A stretch of DNA of 63,699 nucleotides from JAADEM01 sp965371855 (GTDB taxonomy: Bacteria > Bacteroidota > Bacteroidia > Bacteroidales > Marinilabiliaceae): the NCBI GenBank assembly GCA_965371855.1, contig CBDUZZ010000018.1, positions 1 through 63,699 of the forward strand, read 5' to 3'. The notes below the pieces were generated by a model. That model was not told the DNA's origin. It ran no database searches and saw only the letters and a program-made list of their open reading frames with translations. A program made the position numbers and the translations under genes. Shown here one piece after another: positions 1 through 8,159 of the stretch. The stretch's first letter is position 1; each line of letters opens with the position of its first letter.

Positions 1-2
1 AT

Positions 3-32
3 TTCACTAAATAAATATGTCAATTTAGTGAA
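3..32. repeat. 10-bp inverted repeat at left edge
   Basis: A perfect 10-bp stem (3-12 with 23-32, arm TTCACTAAAT) encloses a 10-nt loop. No clear T-run follows. It may be the 3' end of a transcript from outside the window, or only a simple palindrome. Confidence 0.4.
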
Positions 33-102
33 TGATTAAATATCTATCCACGAAACTCGTAGTAGAGCCAACTTTTTAATACTTTGACAAACTTTTAACT
101 TT

Positions 103-234
103 TTAGTCCACTTCGAAAAGTCAAAAACGGCGTCACTGCGAGGAATCGAAGCAGTCTATTACCTTATTTATAGGAGTATGAGATTGCTTCACTTCGTTCG
201 CAATGACGAAACAAGACTTTTCGGAGTTGACTAA
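103..234. repeat. Nested inverted-repeat element, copy A
   Basis: This MITE-like, non-coding element lies upstream of purL. The outer arms 103-122 and 215-234 are inverted repeats matching at about 18 of 20 positions. Inside them, 131-208 is a second imperfect inverted repeat that begins with CGTCACTGCGAGGAATCGAA and ends in GCAATGACG. A relative of the inner part lies inverted at 55798-55876, also within an outer inverted repeat. The remainder of 1-336 is AT-rich with degenerate AACTTGATAAACTTT-type repeats (241-280) and holds no gene. A weak -7 box, TAAATTTG, lies at 296-303 without a well-spaced -33 TTG. Confidence 0.7.
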
Positions 235-336
235 CTTTTTAAACTTTCAACTTGATAAACTTTATAAACTTGACAAGCTTTCAATTTTAAACTATTAAAT
301 TTGTAGCTCAATTTATAATTTAAAGAAGCATATTCC

Positions 337-3300
337 ATGTTCCTATTTTTTGAAAAGAAATCAAATCAAGTTATTGCATTAAGCAGCAGTAAAAATTTAT
401 CTGTTGAAGATATAAATAAGTTAGAGTGGCTGTTTGGTGAGGCACAAAAATCAGACAGAGATGTAATTGATGGTTTCTTTGTTGGGCCGCGCAAGGAGAT
501 GATTACTCCCTGGAGTACAAATGCAGTTGAAATTACTCAGAATATGGGTATTTCCGGGATAGTACGAATAGAAGAGTTCTTCGAAGTGAATGATGAGAAT
601 GCTTCGCATGACCCAATGCTTCAGGTTTTATATAAAGGGTTGAATCAGGATATCTTCACTATCAACAAAAAACCGGATCCAATAATTTATATTGACGATA
701 TTACCGCATATAGTACACAGGAAGGGTTGGCTTTAAGTGCAGAAGAGGTAAGTTACCTTGATAGTGTGAGTGAACGTTTGGGAAGGAAACTTTCAGATAG
801 TGAAGTTTACGGTTTTGCACAGGTAAACTCTGAGCATTGCCGTCATAAAATATTTAACGGCTCCTTCATAATTAATGGGAAAGAGATGGAGAGTTCCCTT
901 TTTCAATTGATTAAACGTACTTCAAGAGAGAATCCTAACTTTTTGGTTTCAGCATATAAAGATAATGTTGCATTTTTTGAAGGGCCTAAAGTATGGCAGT
1001 TTGCTCCTGCTACACAGGATAAGCCTGATTTTTTCAATCTGAAAAGGATAGATACTGTTTTGTCACTCAAAGCGGAGACTCATAATTTTCCTACCACCGT
1101 TGAGCCGTTTAACGGTGCAGCTACCGGATCGGGAGGTGAGATTCGCGACCGTATGGCGGGGGGGAAGGGCTCTCTTCCTTTGGCCGGAACAGCCGTTTAC
1201 ATGACATCATATTCACGATTGGAGGATAACAGAGAGTGGGAAAAGGATATGGAGGAGCGTCCCTGGTTATATCAAACACCTGAGCAGATACTGATAAAGG
1301 CGTCGAACGGAGCAAGCGATTTCGGAAATAAATTTGGTCAGCCATTAATTTGTGGTTCTGTATTGACATTTGAGCATGCTGAGCATTACAAAAAATTTGC
1401 CTTTGATAAGGTGATTATGTTAGCCGGTGGTGTTGGGTTTGGTAAAATGGCTGACAGTTTGAAAGACGAACCGGATAAAGGAGACAAAGTTATTGTTCTT
1501 GGAGGAGATAACTACCGTATTGGAATGGGGGGAGGCGCTGTCTCTTCTGTTGCTACCGGTGAATTTGATAATGCAATTGAACTGAATGCTGTTCAGCGTT
1601 CGAATCCTGAGATGCAGAAAAGAGCTATGAATGCTATCAGAGGATTGGTAGAACAAGACGAGACACCTATCGTGTCAATCCATGACCACGGAGCAGGAGG
1701 GCATTTGAACTGTCTTTCCGAGCTGGTTGAGACAACTGGTGGCGTTATTCATATCGATAAGTTGCCTGTTGGTGATCTAACCTTGTCGGCTAAGGAGATT
1801 ATTGGTAATGAGTCGCAGGAGAGGATGGGGCTTGTTATGAAAGAAAAAGATATAGAAAATCTGAAAAAAATTGCCGAAAGGGAACGCAGCCCGATGTATG
1901 TGGTTGGTGAAACAACGGGTGATATGCAGTTTAAATTTGTTGATAAGGATGGCTCTGCACCAATGGATATACAGTTGGCCGACCTGTTTGGTAATCCGCC
2001 CAAAACTGTTTTAACAGATGAAACAGATGATTTGGAGTTTGCCCCTGTTGCTTATGATAGTAGTAAGATTGAAGAGTATCTGAAACAGGTGTTGCAGTTA
2101 GAGGCTGTTGCTTGTAAAGACTGGTTAACCAATAAGGTTGACCGTTCGGTAACAGGTAAGGTAGCCAAACAGCAGTGTGCCGGTGAGTTGCAGCTTCCGA
2201 TGAATGATGTTGGTGTAATGGCTATCGACTATGTTACAAAGAGAGGTATTGCAACTTCTATTGGTCATGCACCGGGTGTAGGGTTAATCGATCCTGTTGC
2301 AGGTTCTTATATTTCTATTGCTGAATCTTTAACAAATCTTGTTTGGGCTCCTTTAGCTCATGGGTTAAAAGGGGTTTCTTTAAGTGCAAACTGGATGTGG
2401 CCGGCAAAAAATCCGGGTGAAAATTCTCGTTTGTACAGAGCTGTTGAGGCTATTAGTGATTTTGCCTGTGACCTCGGAATAAATATTCCCACAGGAAAAG
2501 ACTCCATGTCCATGACACAAAAATATAAAGATGGGGATGTTGTATACAGTCCGGGAACTGTAATAATATCAGCAGCAGGAGAGGTTGATGATATTACCGG
2601 AGTTGTAGAGCCTGTGTTGGTTAAGGATGAAGATACAAATTTGTTATACATCAACTTGTCGAAAAGTGATTTAAGTCTGGGAGGTAGTAGTTTTGCTCAG
2701 GTAGTTAATAAATTGGGTGATAATGCCCCAACAATATCGGATACAAGCTATTTCAAGAGTGGTTTTGAAATAATTCAGGAGATGATTAAAAAAGGATTGG
2801 TTTTGGCAGGTCACGATATTTCAGCGGGAGGATTGATAACTACTCTGCTTGAAATGAATTTTCCTAATACTTCTTTTGGTTTGGATGTTGATTTATCAGG
2901 TGTTAGTGAAAAGGATACAGTTAAACTACTGTTTAGTGAGAATCCGGGAGTAGTTATTCAGATTAGAGAGACTGATATTGTTGCTGAGATGTTGGACAGT
3001 GCCGGTATCGAATATCATCTGATTGGTAAGCCTGTGGACAACAGAGTGCTTGCAATTAATCGGGAAAATCAAAAACTAACTCTTGATATTGATGCACTAA
3101 GAGATGTATGGTACAAAACATCATACCTTTTAGACCGAAAACAATCCGGTGCGCAAAAAGCTAAAGAGCGTTTTGAAAATTATAAAGGACTGAAACTTTC
3201 ATATAATTTCTCCAATTCATTTACCGGACAGCTAAGTCAGTTTAATCTTAAAAAGGACAGGACAGAAAAAACCGGTGTGAAAGCTGCCATCATCAGGGAG

Positions 3301-4026
3301 AAAGGTGTAAATGGAGATCGTGAGATGGCTTACTCAATGTATCTCGCAGGTTTTGATACAAAGGATGTTCACATGACTGACCTTATCGCTGGCAGAGAGA
3401 CTCTTGAAGGTGTTAACTTCATTGTTTTTGTAGGGGGCTTTTCCAACTCAGATGTGTTAGGTTCTGCAAAAGGCTGGGCAGGAGCATTTCTTTATAATGA
3501 GAAAGCGAAGAAAGCATTAGAAGATTTTTACAAACGGCCTGACACTTTGAGTTTGGGGATTTGTAACGGTTGTCAGTTGATGAATGAGCTTGAGCTGATA
3601 TACCCGGATCATGAGAAGCATCCTAAATTACAACATAACGACTCTCACAAATTTGAATCGAACTTCCTGAATATTGATATCCCGGAAAACAGTTCTGTAA
3701 TGTTTAAGTCATTGGCAGGTTCACGACTTGGAGTGTGGGTCGCACATGGAGAGGGTAAGTTTGACATGCCTATGCCTGAAGAGAACTATCACATTGCAGG
3801 AAAGTATTCTTATTCTGAGTATCCCGGTAATCCTAATGGAAGTGCATTCAATACAGCGGCTATCTGCTCAAAAGACGGACGTCATCTTGCCATGATGCCT
3901 CATCTTGAAAGAGCAATATTCCCATGGCAGTGGGCCAACTATCCTGCCGGTAGAGCCTCTGATGAGGTGTCTCCATGGATAGAGGCATTCGTAAATGCAC
4001 GTAAGTGGGTTGAAAAGAGTGTTTAG
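337..4026 (+). CDS. purL: Phosphoribosylformylglycinamidine synthase, fused PurL/PurQ
   Basis: This cytosolic enzyme of de novo purine synthesis converts FGAR, glutamine and ATP to FGAM. Its 1229 aa match the large single-chain form, in which synthetase and glutaminase are fused. Visible motifs are SEHCRHK near residue 164, the Gly-rich GSGGEIRD segment near 264, and HDHGAGG near 450. The C-terminal class I glutaminase has LGICNGC with nucleophile C1076 and MPHLER with H1189 and E1191 completing the triad. The ATG at 337 starts directly at the normal N-terminus. The gene stands alone, with repeat-rich DNA upstream and the cassette-like region downstream. No PRPP or purine operator was seen. 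The family call is essentially certain. Confidence 0.97.
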   Translation: MFLFFEKKSNQVIALSSSKNLSVEDINKLEWLFGEAQKSDRDVIDGFFVGPRKEMITPWSTNAVEITQNMGISGIVRIEEFFEVNDENASHDPMLQVLYKGLNQDIFTINKKPDPIIYIDDITAYSTQEGLALSAEEVSYLDSVSERLGRKLSDSEVYGFAQVNSEHCRHKIFNGSFIINGKEMESSLFQLIKRTSRENPNFLVSAYKDNVAFFEGPKVWQFAPATQDKPDFFNLKRIDTVLSLKAETHNFPTTVEPFNGAATGSGGEIRDRMAGGKGSLPLAGTAVYMTSYSRLEDNREWEKDMEERPWLYQTPEQILIKASNGASDFGNKFGQPLICGSVLTFEHAEHYKKFAFDKVIMLAGGVGFGKMADSLKDEPDKGDKVIVLGGDNYRIGMGGGAVSSVATGEFDNAIELNAVQRSNPEMQKRAMNAIRGLVEQDETPIVSIHDHGAGGHLNCLSELVETTGGVIHIDKLPVGDLTLSAKEIIGNESQERMGLVMKEKDIENLKKIAERERSPMYVVGETTGDMQFKFVDKDGSAPMDIQLADLFGNPPKTVLTDETDDLEFAPVAYDSSKIEEYLKQVLQLEAVACKDWLTNKVDRSVTGKVAKQQCAGELQLPMNDVGVMAIDYVTKRGIATSIGHAPGVGLIDPVAGSYISIAESLTNLVWAPLAHGLKGVSLSANWMWPAKNPGENSRLYRAVEAISDFACDLGINIPTGKDSMSMTQKYKDGDVVYSPGTVIISAAGEVDDITGVVEPVLVKDEDTNLLYINLSKSDLSLGGSSFAQVVNKLGDNAPTISDTSYFKSGFEIIQEMIKKGLVLAGHDISAGGLITTLLEMNFPNTSFGLDVDLSGVSEKDTVKLLFSENPGVVIQIRETDIVAEMLDSAGIEYHLIGKPVDNRVLAINRENQKLTLDIDALRDVWYKTSYLLDRKQSGAQKAKERFENYKGLKLSYNFSNSFTGQLSQFNLKKDRTEKTGVKAAIIREKGVNGDREMAYSMYLAGFDTKDVHMTDLIAGRETLEGVNFIVFVGGFSNSDVLGSAKGWAGAFLYNEKAKKALEDFYKRPDTLSLGICNGCQLMNELELIYPDHEKHPKLQHNDSHKFESNFLNIDIPENSSVMFKSLAGSRLGVWVAHGEGKFDMPMPEENYHIAGKYSYSEYPGNPNGSAFNTAAICSKDGRHLAMMPHLERAIFPWQWANYPAGRASDEVSPWIEAFVNARKWVEKSV

Positions 4027-4063
4027 AGTATACATCCCATCAGGCATGAAGTTTAATCTTTTA

Positions 4064-4093
4064 TTGAATTGCCGGATAATATGCTTATATTTG
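4064..4093 (+). promoter_or_regulatory. Bacteroidota-type promoter
   Basis: TTG at 4064-4066, a 19-nt spacer, then TATATTTG at 4086-4093, which fits the Bacteroidota consensus (-33 TTG, -7 TAnnTTTG) exactly. It lies 38 bp after purL and 70 bp before the gene at 4163. It could drive that gene and the following cassette-like gene, much as a Pc promoter does in an integron. A 7-bp hairpin (arms AGTAGAA/TTCTACT, about 4112-4132) lies between promoter and gene. Confidence 0.6.
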
Positions 4094-4162
4094 TTATTAA
4101 TACCGATATTGGCAGTAGAATAATATGTTCTACTTTTTTCAAAATATGGTAGTAGATAAATC

Positions 4163-4780
4163 ATGAAGCAGAGACATTTCACAATAATTATTCTATTTGT
4201 TTTAGCAGCAGTTAATTTATCAGGTCAATCTAAACCTTTGCGAATCGAATTAGGGGACTTAGTGCTGACAATCCCAGATATTGCTATCGACCTACATTAC
4301 TATCTTTCAGTAGAAGATTTATCTGCTGATTCTGTACTGATATCACTTGAATTAGGGGATACTCCTTTAGGTTACATGTTAGTTTTTCATTCGCAAGTAT
4401 CAACCATTTCAAGCGTCAAACAAAGATATGAGACTAGTATTACTGTAATGGATGAAGGTCCTCATCTCGATTTAATAAACTGGAAGCATTACTTTTCTCC
4501 GTGGGTGACATTGAAAATGGTTTCCACTAATCAGTACCAAGCAATTGGTTATTCCCAAGCCCAGAGCGAGATGTTTCCAGAGGTGAATATAGAGGAGGTA
4601 AGGAGGGTTGTAAAGAAGCTCGGAGGTGAAAGATGGTTAAAGCATATAGAGGACTCGGAAGATATTCATACCTATCCTCTTGGTATTGGAATTAGCAAGG
4701 TAGAATTTGTGATTGAATACGAAGTGTTGGGCAAGCTGAATCAGAAAGTTTTAATTTTCGATATTCCTTTAGGGTGCTAA
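4163..4780 (+). CDS. Exported protein of unknown function, possible cassette gene 1
   Basis: I do not recognise this 205-aa protein. Residues 1-21 form a typical signal peptide with a hydrophobic core (TIIILFVLAAVNL) ending near SGQ, so the mature protein is probably periplasmic or in the envelope. The remainder is soluble-looking mixed alpha/beta with no cysteine cluster or nucleotide-binding motif. A well-formed promoter lies 70 bp upstream. The stop codon is followed within 8 bp by an attC-like imperfect palindrome, the position expected for an integron cassette gene. No attC-like site lies upstream, so it would have to be the first cassette of the array or a resident gene beside it. Confidence 0.7.
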   Translation: MKQRHFTIIILFVLAAVNLSGQSKPLRIELGDLVLTIPDIAIDLHYYLSVEDLSADSVLISLELGDTPLGYMLVFHSQVSTISSVKQRYETSITVMDEGPHLDLINWKHYFSPWVTLKMVSTNQYQAIGYSQAQSEMFPEVNIEEVRRVVKKLGGERWLKHIEDSEDIHTYPLGIGISKVEFVIEYEVLGKLNQKVLIFDIPLGC

Positions 4781-4787
4781 AGTCAAA

Positions 4788-4906
4788 GTATAACAAATCA
4801 CTAAAGCAGACCAACCGTTCGGTTTTTCAAGCACAAGTCTCGTATGATTTCTAAGCCAGAAAAAGAGGCAGGTGGCACGGTTTGCAACTTAGTTCCGCCG
4901 TTAGCA
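4788..4906 (+). other. attC-like recombination site 1
   Basis: About 119 bp opens with GTATAAC (R''-like, RYYYAAC with one mismatch) and TAACAAATCACTAAAGCAGA, and closes with CTTAGTTCCGCCGTTAGC, where GTTAGCA is R'-like. The ends are imperfectly complementary (CTAAAGC...CAACCGT against ACGGTTTGC...CTTAG), giving the long bulged stem seen in integron attC sites. The same sequence plan recurs at 5349-5466. No integron integrase is in the window, so this is a candidate CALIN site. Confidence 0.65.
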
Positions 4907-4943
4907 ATCAATAAAAAGCCAAATAAATAAAGCCAAAAAAGAT

Positions 4944-5354
4944 ATGAAAACCGGTAAGCAGGAAATCGCAATTGAGATCTATCGACAGAAATATGAGATT
5001 TTTCGTCATTTAGACAGGTTGAGATGGCAACTACCAACAATTGCACTGCCAGCTGGTGGTGCCGTCCTCGGCCTCGCAAGTAATGGTGAAGGATGGCCAA
5101 ACTGGTGGGCTCTCCTGTTGTTCGGATTCATGTCAGGTCTTGTTGGTTTCGCAATTCGAAAGATTCGACTTGGGATTCATAAGAATCACGTATTTCTGAC
5201 TGATATTGCCGCCGAGATAGGGGATTTTTCAATCCCTGAGCCTAAAAAAAGATTTGGTGCAACTTGGTGGTTCGCTTGGTTTATGGTATTTCTTGGGATC
5301 ATTTCGGTCGGACTGAGCATATGGAGAGGAATTGTATCTCTGAATGCTTGCTAA
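4944..5354 (+). CDS. Small membrane protein of unknown function, cassette gene 2
   Basis: This unrecognised 136-aa protein has about three hydrophobic segments: two around residues 32-76, separated by a Trp-rich turn, and one around 108-131. A charged N-terminal segment rich in R and K precedes them. The gene lies entirely between two attC-like sites, and its stop codon (TAA 5352-5354) falls inside the second, as is usual for integron cassettes. Cassette ends would be near 4901 and 5460, about 560 bp. Several stretches are visibly GC-richer than flanking genes, consistent with recent arrival. No function can be inferred. Confidence 0.75.
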   Translation: MKTGKQEIAIEIYRQKYEIFRHLDRLRWQLPTIALPAGGAVLGLASNGEGWPNWWALLLFGFMSGLVGFAIRKIRLGIHKNHVFLTDIAAEIGDFSIPEPKKRFGATWWFAWFMVFLGIISVGLSIWRGIVSLNAC

Positions 5355-5466
5355 CAAATCACTAAAGCAGACAAACCGTTTGGGTTTTCAGGCGCAAGTA
5401 TCGTCTGAATGCTATGCTAATATTAGATGCAGCTGGTACGGTTTGCCGCTTAGCTCCCCGTTAAAT
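5349..5466 (+). other. attC-like recombination site 2
   Basis: About 118 bp starts with GCTAACAAATCACTAAAGCA and ends with CGCTTAGCTCCCCGTTAAAT. The final GTTAAAT fits the R' consensus GTTRRRY, with the cut after G5460. CAAACCGT near the 5' side pairs perfectly with ACGGTTTG near the 3' side, and CTAA/TTAG pair outside that. Both ends are clearly homologous to site 1. Between here and 5615 only a start-less 43-codon hydrophobic frame (5487-5618) was seen, possibly the residue of a third cassette. Confidence 0.7.
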
Positions 5467-5614
5467 AAGAAAGTATTAGGACATAAAAAAATACAAGCAC
5501 TAAAGTTGGAATAATCAGCCTATGGGCAAGTATTGCGGAGATTGTGATTCCCATCTTTATTGCCTTTATTGTGTGTGTTGAATCAGTGTATGACATATAT
5601 CTTTTCAGTTATTT

Positions 5615-6060
5615 CTAAACTAAAAACTCAAGGAAATTGTCCGGTGTAACCAGGCTGAATTTTGAGTTGGGATAGGCATTCTGCCACTGTTTAGGAACTT
5701 TAACTTTTTTGCTTCCATATTTAAACTCAAATGCATAAAGCCTCCCTCCCCTGTCTTCAATCAAGTCAATTTCCTTTTGATCATAAGTCCTCCAGAAATA
5801 ATTGTTTGAAAATATGCGCTGATATTCCTGTTTTTTCAGTCTTTCCATAACCATAAAATTTTCCCAAAGCATTCCGATATCATTTCTGCTCCCAACAGGG
5901 TTAAAATTGTTTATTATCGCATTTCTCACACCATTATCCAAAAAATAATACCGGGAAGATTTGGTTATTTCATTTCTCAGGTTTCTGGAAAAACCGCCTA
6001 AACGTTTCACTATAAATGCTTTTTCAAGTAGTGAAATATATCGCTCAACACTTTGCTTTC
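5615..6060 (-). pseudogene. C-terminal remnant of AAA ATPase with DUF4143
   Basis: The readable frame gives only the C-terminal part of the widespread ATP-binding protein family that ends in a DUF4143 nuclease-like domain (COG1373 type). A Met-initiated frame starts at 6010, but family-like sequence (SVERYISLLEKAFIVKRLGG) extends upstream in the same frame to an in-frame TGA near 6060. The N-terminal AAA domain with Walker A and B is therefore missing. Conserved features left are YFLDNGVRNA, GMLWENF and the EIDLIEDRGG...AFEFKYG segment, which resembles a PD-(D/E)XK core. It lies next to the cassette-like sites, at an apparent breakpoint. Confidence 0.75.
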
Positions 6061-6095
6061 ATTCCATAAGATTTATTCAAATATAAGATATTATG

Positions 6096-6141
6096 CTTAA
6101 TTAGGCAAGTAAACTTGCCCAATTAAGCATAATTGGGCAAG
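6096..6141. repeat. Three alternating inverted copies of a 14-bp motif
   Basis: CTTAATTAGGCAAG (6096-6109), its near-perfect reverse complement CTTGCCCAATTAAG (6114-6127), and a third copy in the first orientation (6129-6141) follow one another. Any two adjacent copies can pair: 6115-6125 with 6130-6140 is a perfect 11-bp stem. The rest of the spacer to 6323 holds a GCCTGCC...GGCAGGC hairpin (about 6237-6260) and GGGGACTGAGGGGTG-type repeat sequence near 6302, but no gene. Confidence 0.7.
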
Positions 6142-6323
6142 CTGCGAAATGTACTATATTTTATGTTGCCTTCTGTTTGCAGGGGTTGAACTTGTTGCAC
6201 TAGTGACATGTCAAGCCTCAAGTTTCGGGTAAAGATTGCCTGCCTGGCAGTAGGCAGGCGCTAAAGGGGATTTCTACAGTGTATCCTTTTAGCTTCTCTT
6301 TCAGGGGACTGAGGGGTGATTTT

Positions 6324-7424
6324 TTATCTGAACTTTAAACAAACAGGCTCACTGATTCCCTTAGTGATACCGGAATAAATCAGCTTCCCTGTTTCAACAT
6401 CCCGCTTGAAAACTGTTATGCTGTTTGAGTGTTGGTTTGCAACGAGCAGGAATTTGTCTGAAGGATCAATGGTGAAATTTCTGGGCCACTCTATCTCCTT
6501 TGTCTCCCATTGCACCGGTGTTAACTCTCCGTTGTTAAAACTGAAAACAACAATACTGTTGTGTCCCCTGTTTGATGAGTAGAGAAATTTTCCATCCTGT
6601 GAAAAATGAATATCGGCAGAGTAACTATCTCCGGCGAAATTATCAGGTAGAGTGGTAAATACTTTACCTTTCACAGTGAAACAACCTGACGAATCTTTAG
6701 AGAATAGCGTTATTGTATTACTCAGTTCCCCCACAACTGCCATTGTGCTGCCATCAGGACTGAAATCCAAGTGTCTTGGACCTGTTCCGGGAGCAAGAGG
6801 AATACCTGTGTGCAGTACAAATTCTCTGTTTTCTTTTTTGAAAGCAAACACCCGGTCGGCTCCAAGGTCAGCACCATAAATGTATTTTCCCATAGGTCCG
6901 GGAACAAGGGAGTGGGCGTGGGGTGCTTTTTGTCTTGTTGTATCAATGTTTGAGCCAACTCCCGGCTTAAGTATTTTTACTGAAACAATATTTTTTGCAT
7001 TATCCAGTTTTATAAATGAAAAATTACCGGAACCATAGTTAGCTACAAAAAGGTACTCTTCATCTTTATCGGAGCTGACATAGCATGCTCCATTTCCTTC
7101 TGTTGGTTCAGAATAAGCAGGTAACAGGATACTCTTGTCAGTAATAGTTTTAAAAATTGATATTTTAGAATTGTTCTTTTCTGAAATAGTATATAAGTAA
7201 TTTCTGTCCTGAGAAAAAGCCAGAAAGCTTGGGTTATTCATTTTAGCAGCAAGTCCTTGCTGTTGCAAACCGCCGGTTTTTGTGTTAAAGCTGTAAGTCA
7301 TAATCCCTTCACCACCCTTGTTAGTGTATGTTCCAACAAAAAGAGTTTTGTTACTATTTTCAGGTTGCTTACATGAAATTGCTAACAGAATAACTGATAA
7401 GAAAATAAGAGTGAGTTTTTTCAT
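6324..7424 (-). CDS. Lactonase-family beta-propeller lipoprotein
   Basis: The 366-aa protein belongs to the YbhE/3-carboxymuconate cyclase-like lactonase family, a seven-bladed beta-propeller that includes bacterial 6-phosphogluconolactonases (Pgl type). The N-terminus carries a lipoprotein signal with lipobox LAISC (Cys18), so this copy is envelope-anchored, which argues against a simple pentose-phosphate role. Family signatures are FVGTYTNKGGEGI, repeated blade strands such as YLFVANYGSGN, and the conserved PHAHS and GTGPRHLDFSPDG stretches. The substrate is unknown. It is a separate minus-strand unit from the DUF3109 gene upstream, with a 122-bp gap. Confidence 0.85.
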   Translation of the reverse strand: MKKLTLIFLSVILLAISCKQPENSNKTLFVGTYTNKGGEGIMTYSFNTKTGGLQQQGLAAKMNNPSFLAFSQDRNYLYTISEKNNSKISIFKTITDKSILLPAYSEPTEGNGACYVSSDKDEEYLFVANYGSGNFSFIKLDNAKNIVSVKILKPGVGSNIDTTRQKAPHAHSLVPGPMGKYIYGADLGADRVFAFKKENREFVLHTGIPLAPGTGPRHLDFSPDGSTMAVVGELSNTITLFSKDSSGCFTVKGKVFTTLPDNFAGDSYSADIHFSQDGKFLYSSNRGHNSIVVFSFNNGELTPVQWETKEIEWPRNFTIDPSDKFLLVANQHSNSITVFKRDVETGKLIYSGITKGISEPVCLKFR

Positions 7425-7546
7425 CGTTAGATTGTTTAGTTTTTGAAATGCAAGGTACGAACATTTTTTTATTCAGGTGGCAAAATAATATTTAGCCAAA
7501 TTTACTCACTTTTATTAAATCATCTGTCACCACTGCTAAAGCAAGC

Positions 7547-8131
7547 CTACTTGATTATATTTTTTCCTTTTAGAGTTTTAGCAATATCTTCCATTTCTTC
7601 GTAAAAAGCTTTTCCATACCTTCTTACAATAGGCTCTTTAAGGAACAGATACACAGCAATATCTAACTTTCCACCAAATTCGCGAGCCGAAAAACAAATA
7701 GGCCATACATGATAATTTAATGCCTCATATGTAGGGTACTTAGTGACTCGTATAGGATATAAATGGCAAGATATAGGTTTTATAAAGTCACTTTTACCCT
7801 CTAAATATAACTTCTCAATAGCACATTTACATATGCCATTATCATCAAAATAGGTATAAACACACTCCTTTCCATCAATTATAGGAGTTACTTTGTCACC
7901 ATCAGCATCAATGACCCATGCACCCTCTTTTTCAATTACCTTGATTGCTTTTTCTGACAAAAGGGGTTTTAACAATGGGTATAACCTTTCAATAATTTCT
8001 AACTCATCATCTTCCAGCGGTGCCCCTGATTCCCCTTCAACACAACAATCACCATGACACTTAGCTAAATCACAAACAAATCGTCTCTCAAAAACATCCA
8101 GGCTGATTAATTTATCATCTATCTGAACCAT
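7547..8131 (-). CDS. DUF3109 family cysteine-rich protein
   Basis: This 194-aa protein matches DUF3109, common in Bacteroidota. Cysteines cluster at the N-terminus (VCDLAKCHGDCC) and again mid-protein in ECVY, ICKC and ISCHLYP. The pattern suggests metal or Fe-S binding, but no function is established to my knowledge. It lacks a signal peptide and is probably cytosolic. It starts 28 bp after gpmI on the same strand and probably shares its transcript. Confidence 0.85.
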   Translation of the reverse strand: MVQIDDKLISLDVFERRFVCDLAKCHGDCCVEGESGAPLEDDELEIIERLYPLLKPLLSEKAIKVIEKEGAWVIDADGDKVTPIIDGKECVYTYFDDNGICKCAIEKLYLEGKSDFIKPISCHLYPIRVTKYPTYEALNYHVWPICFSAREFGGKLDIAVYLFLKEPIVRRYGKAFYEEMEDIAKTLKGKNIIK

Positions 8132-8159
8132 AAAACAAAATCATTACAAAATAGCTGTA

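Noticed and set aside
5487..5618. 43-codon hydrophobic frame after attC-like site 2
   Set aside because: It has no ATG and no plausible start near its beginning; at most a cassette remnant.
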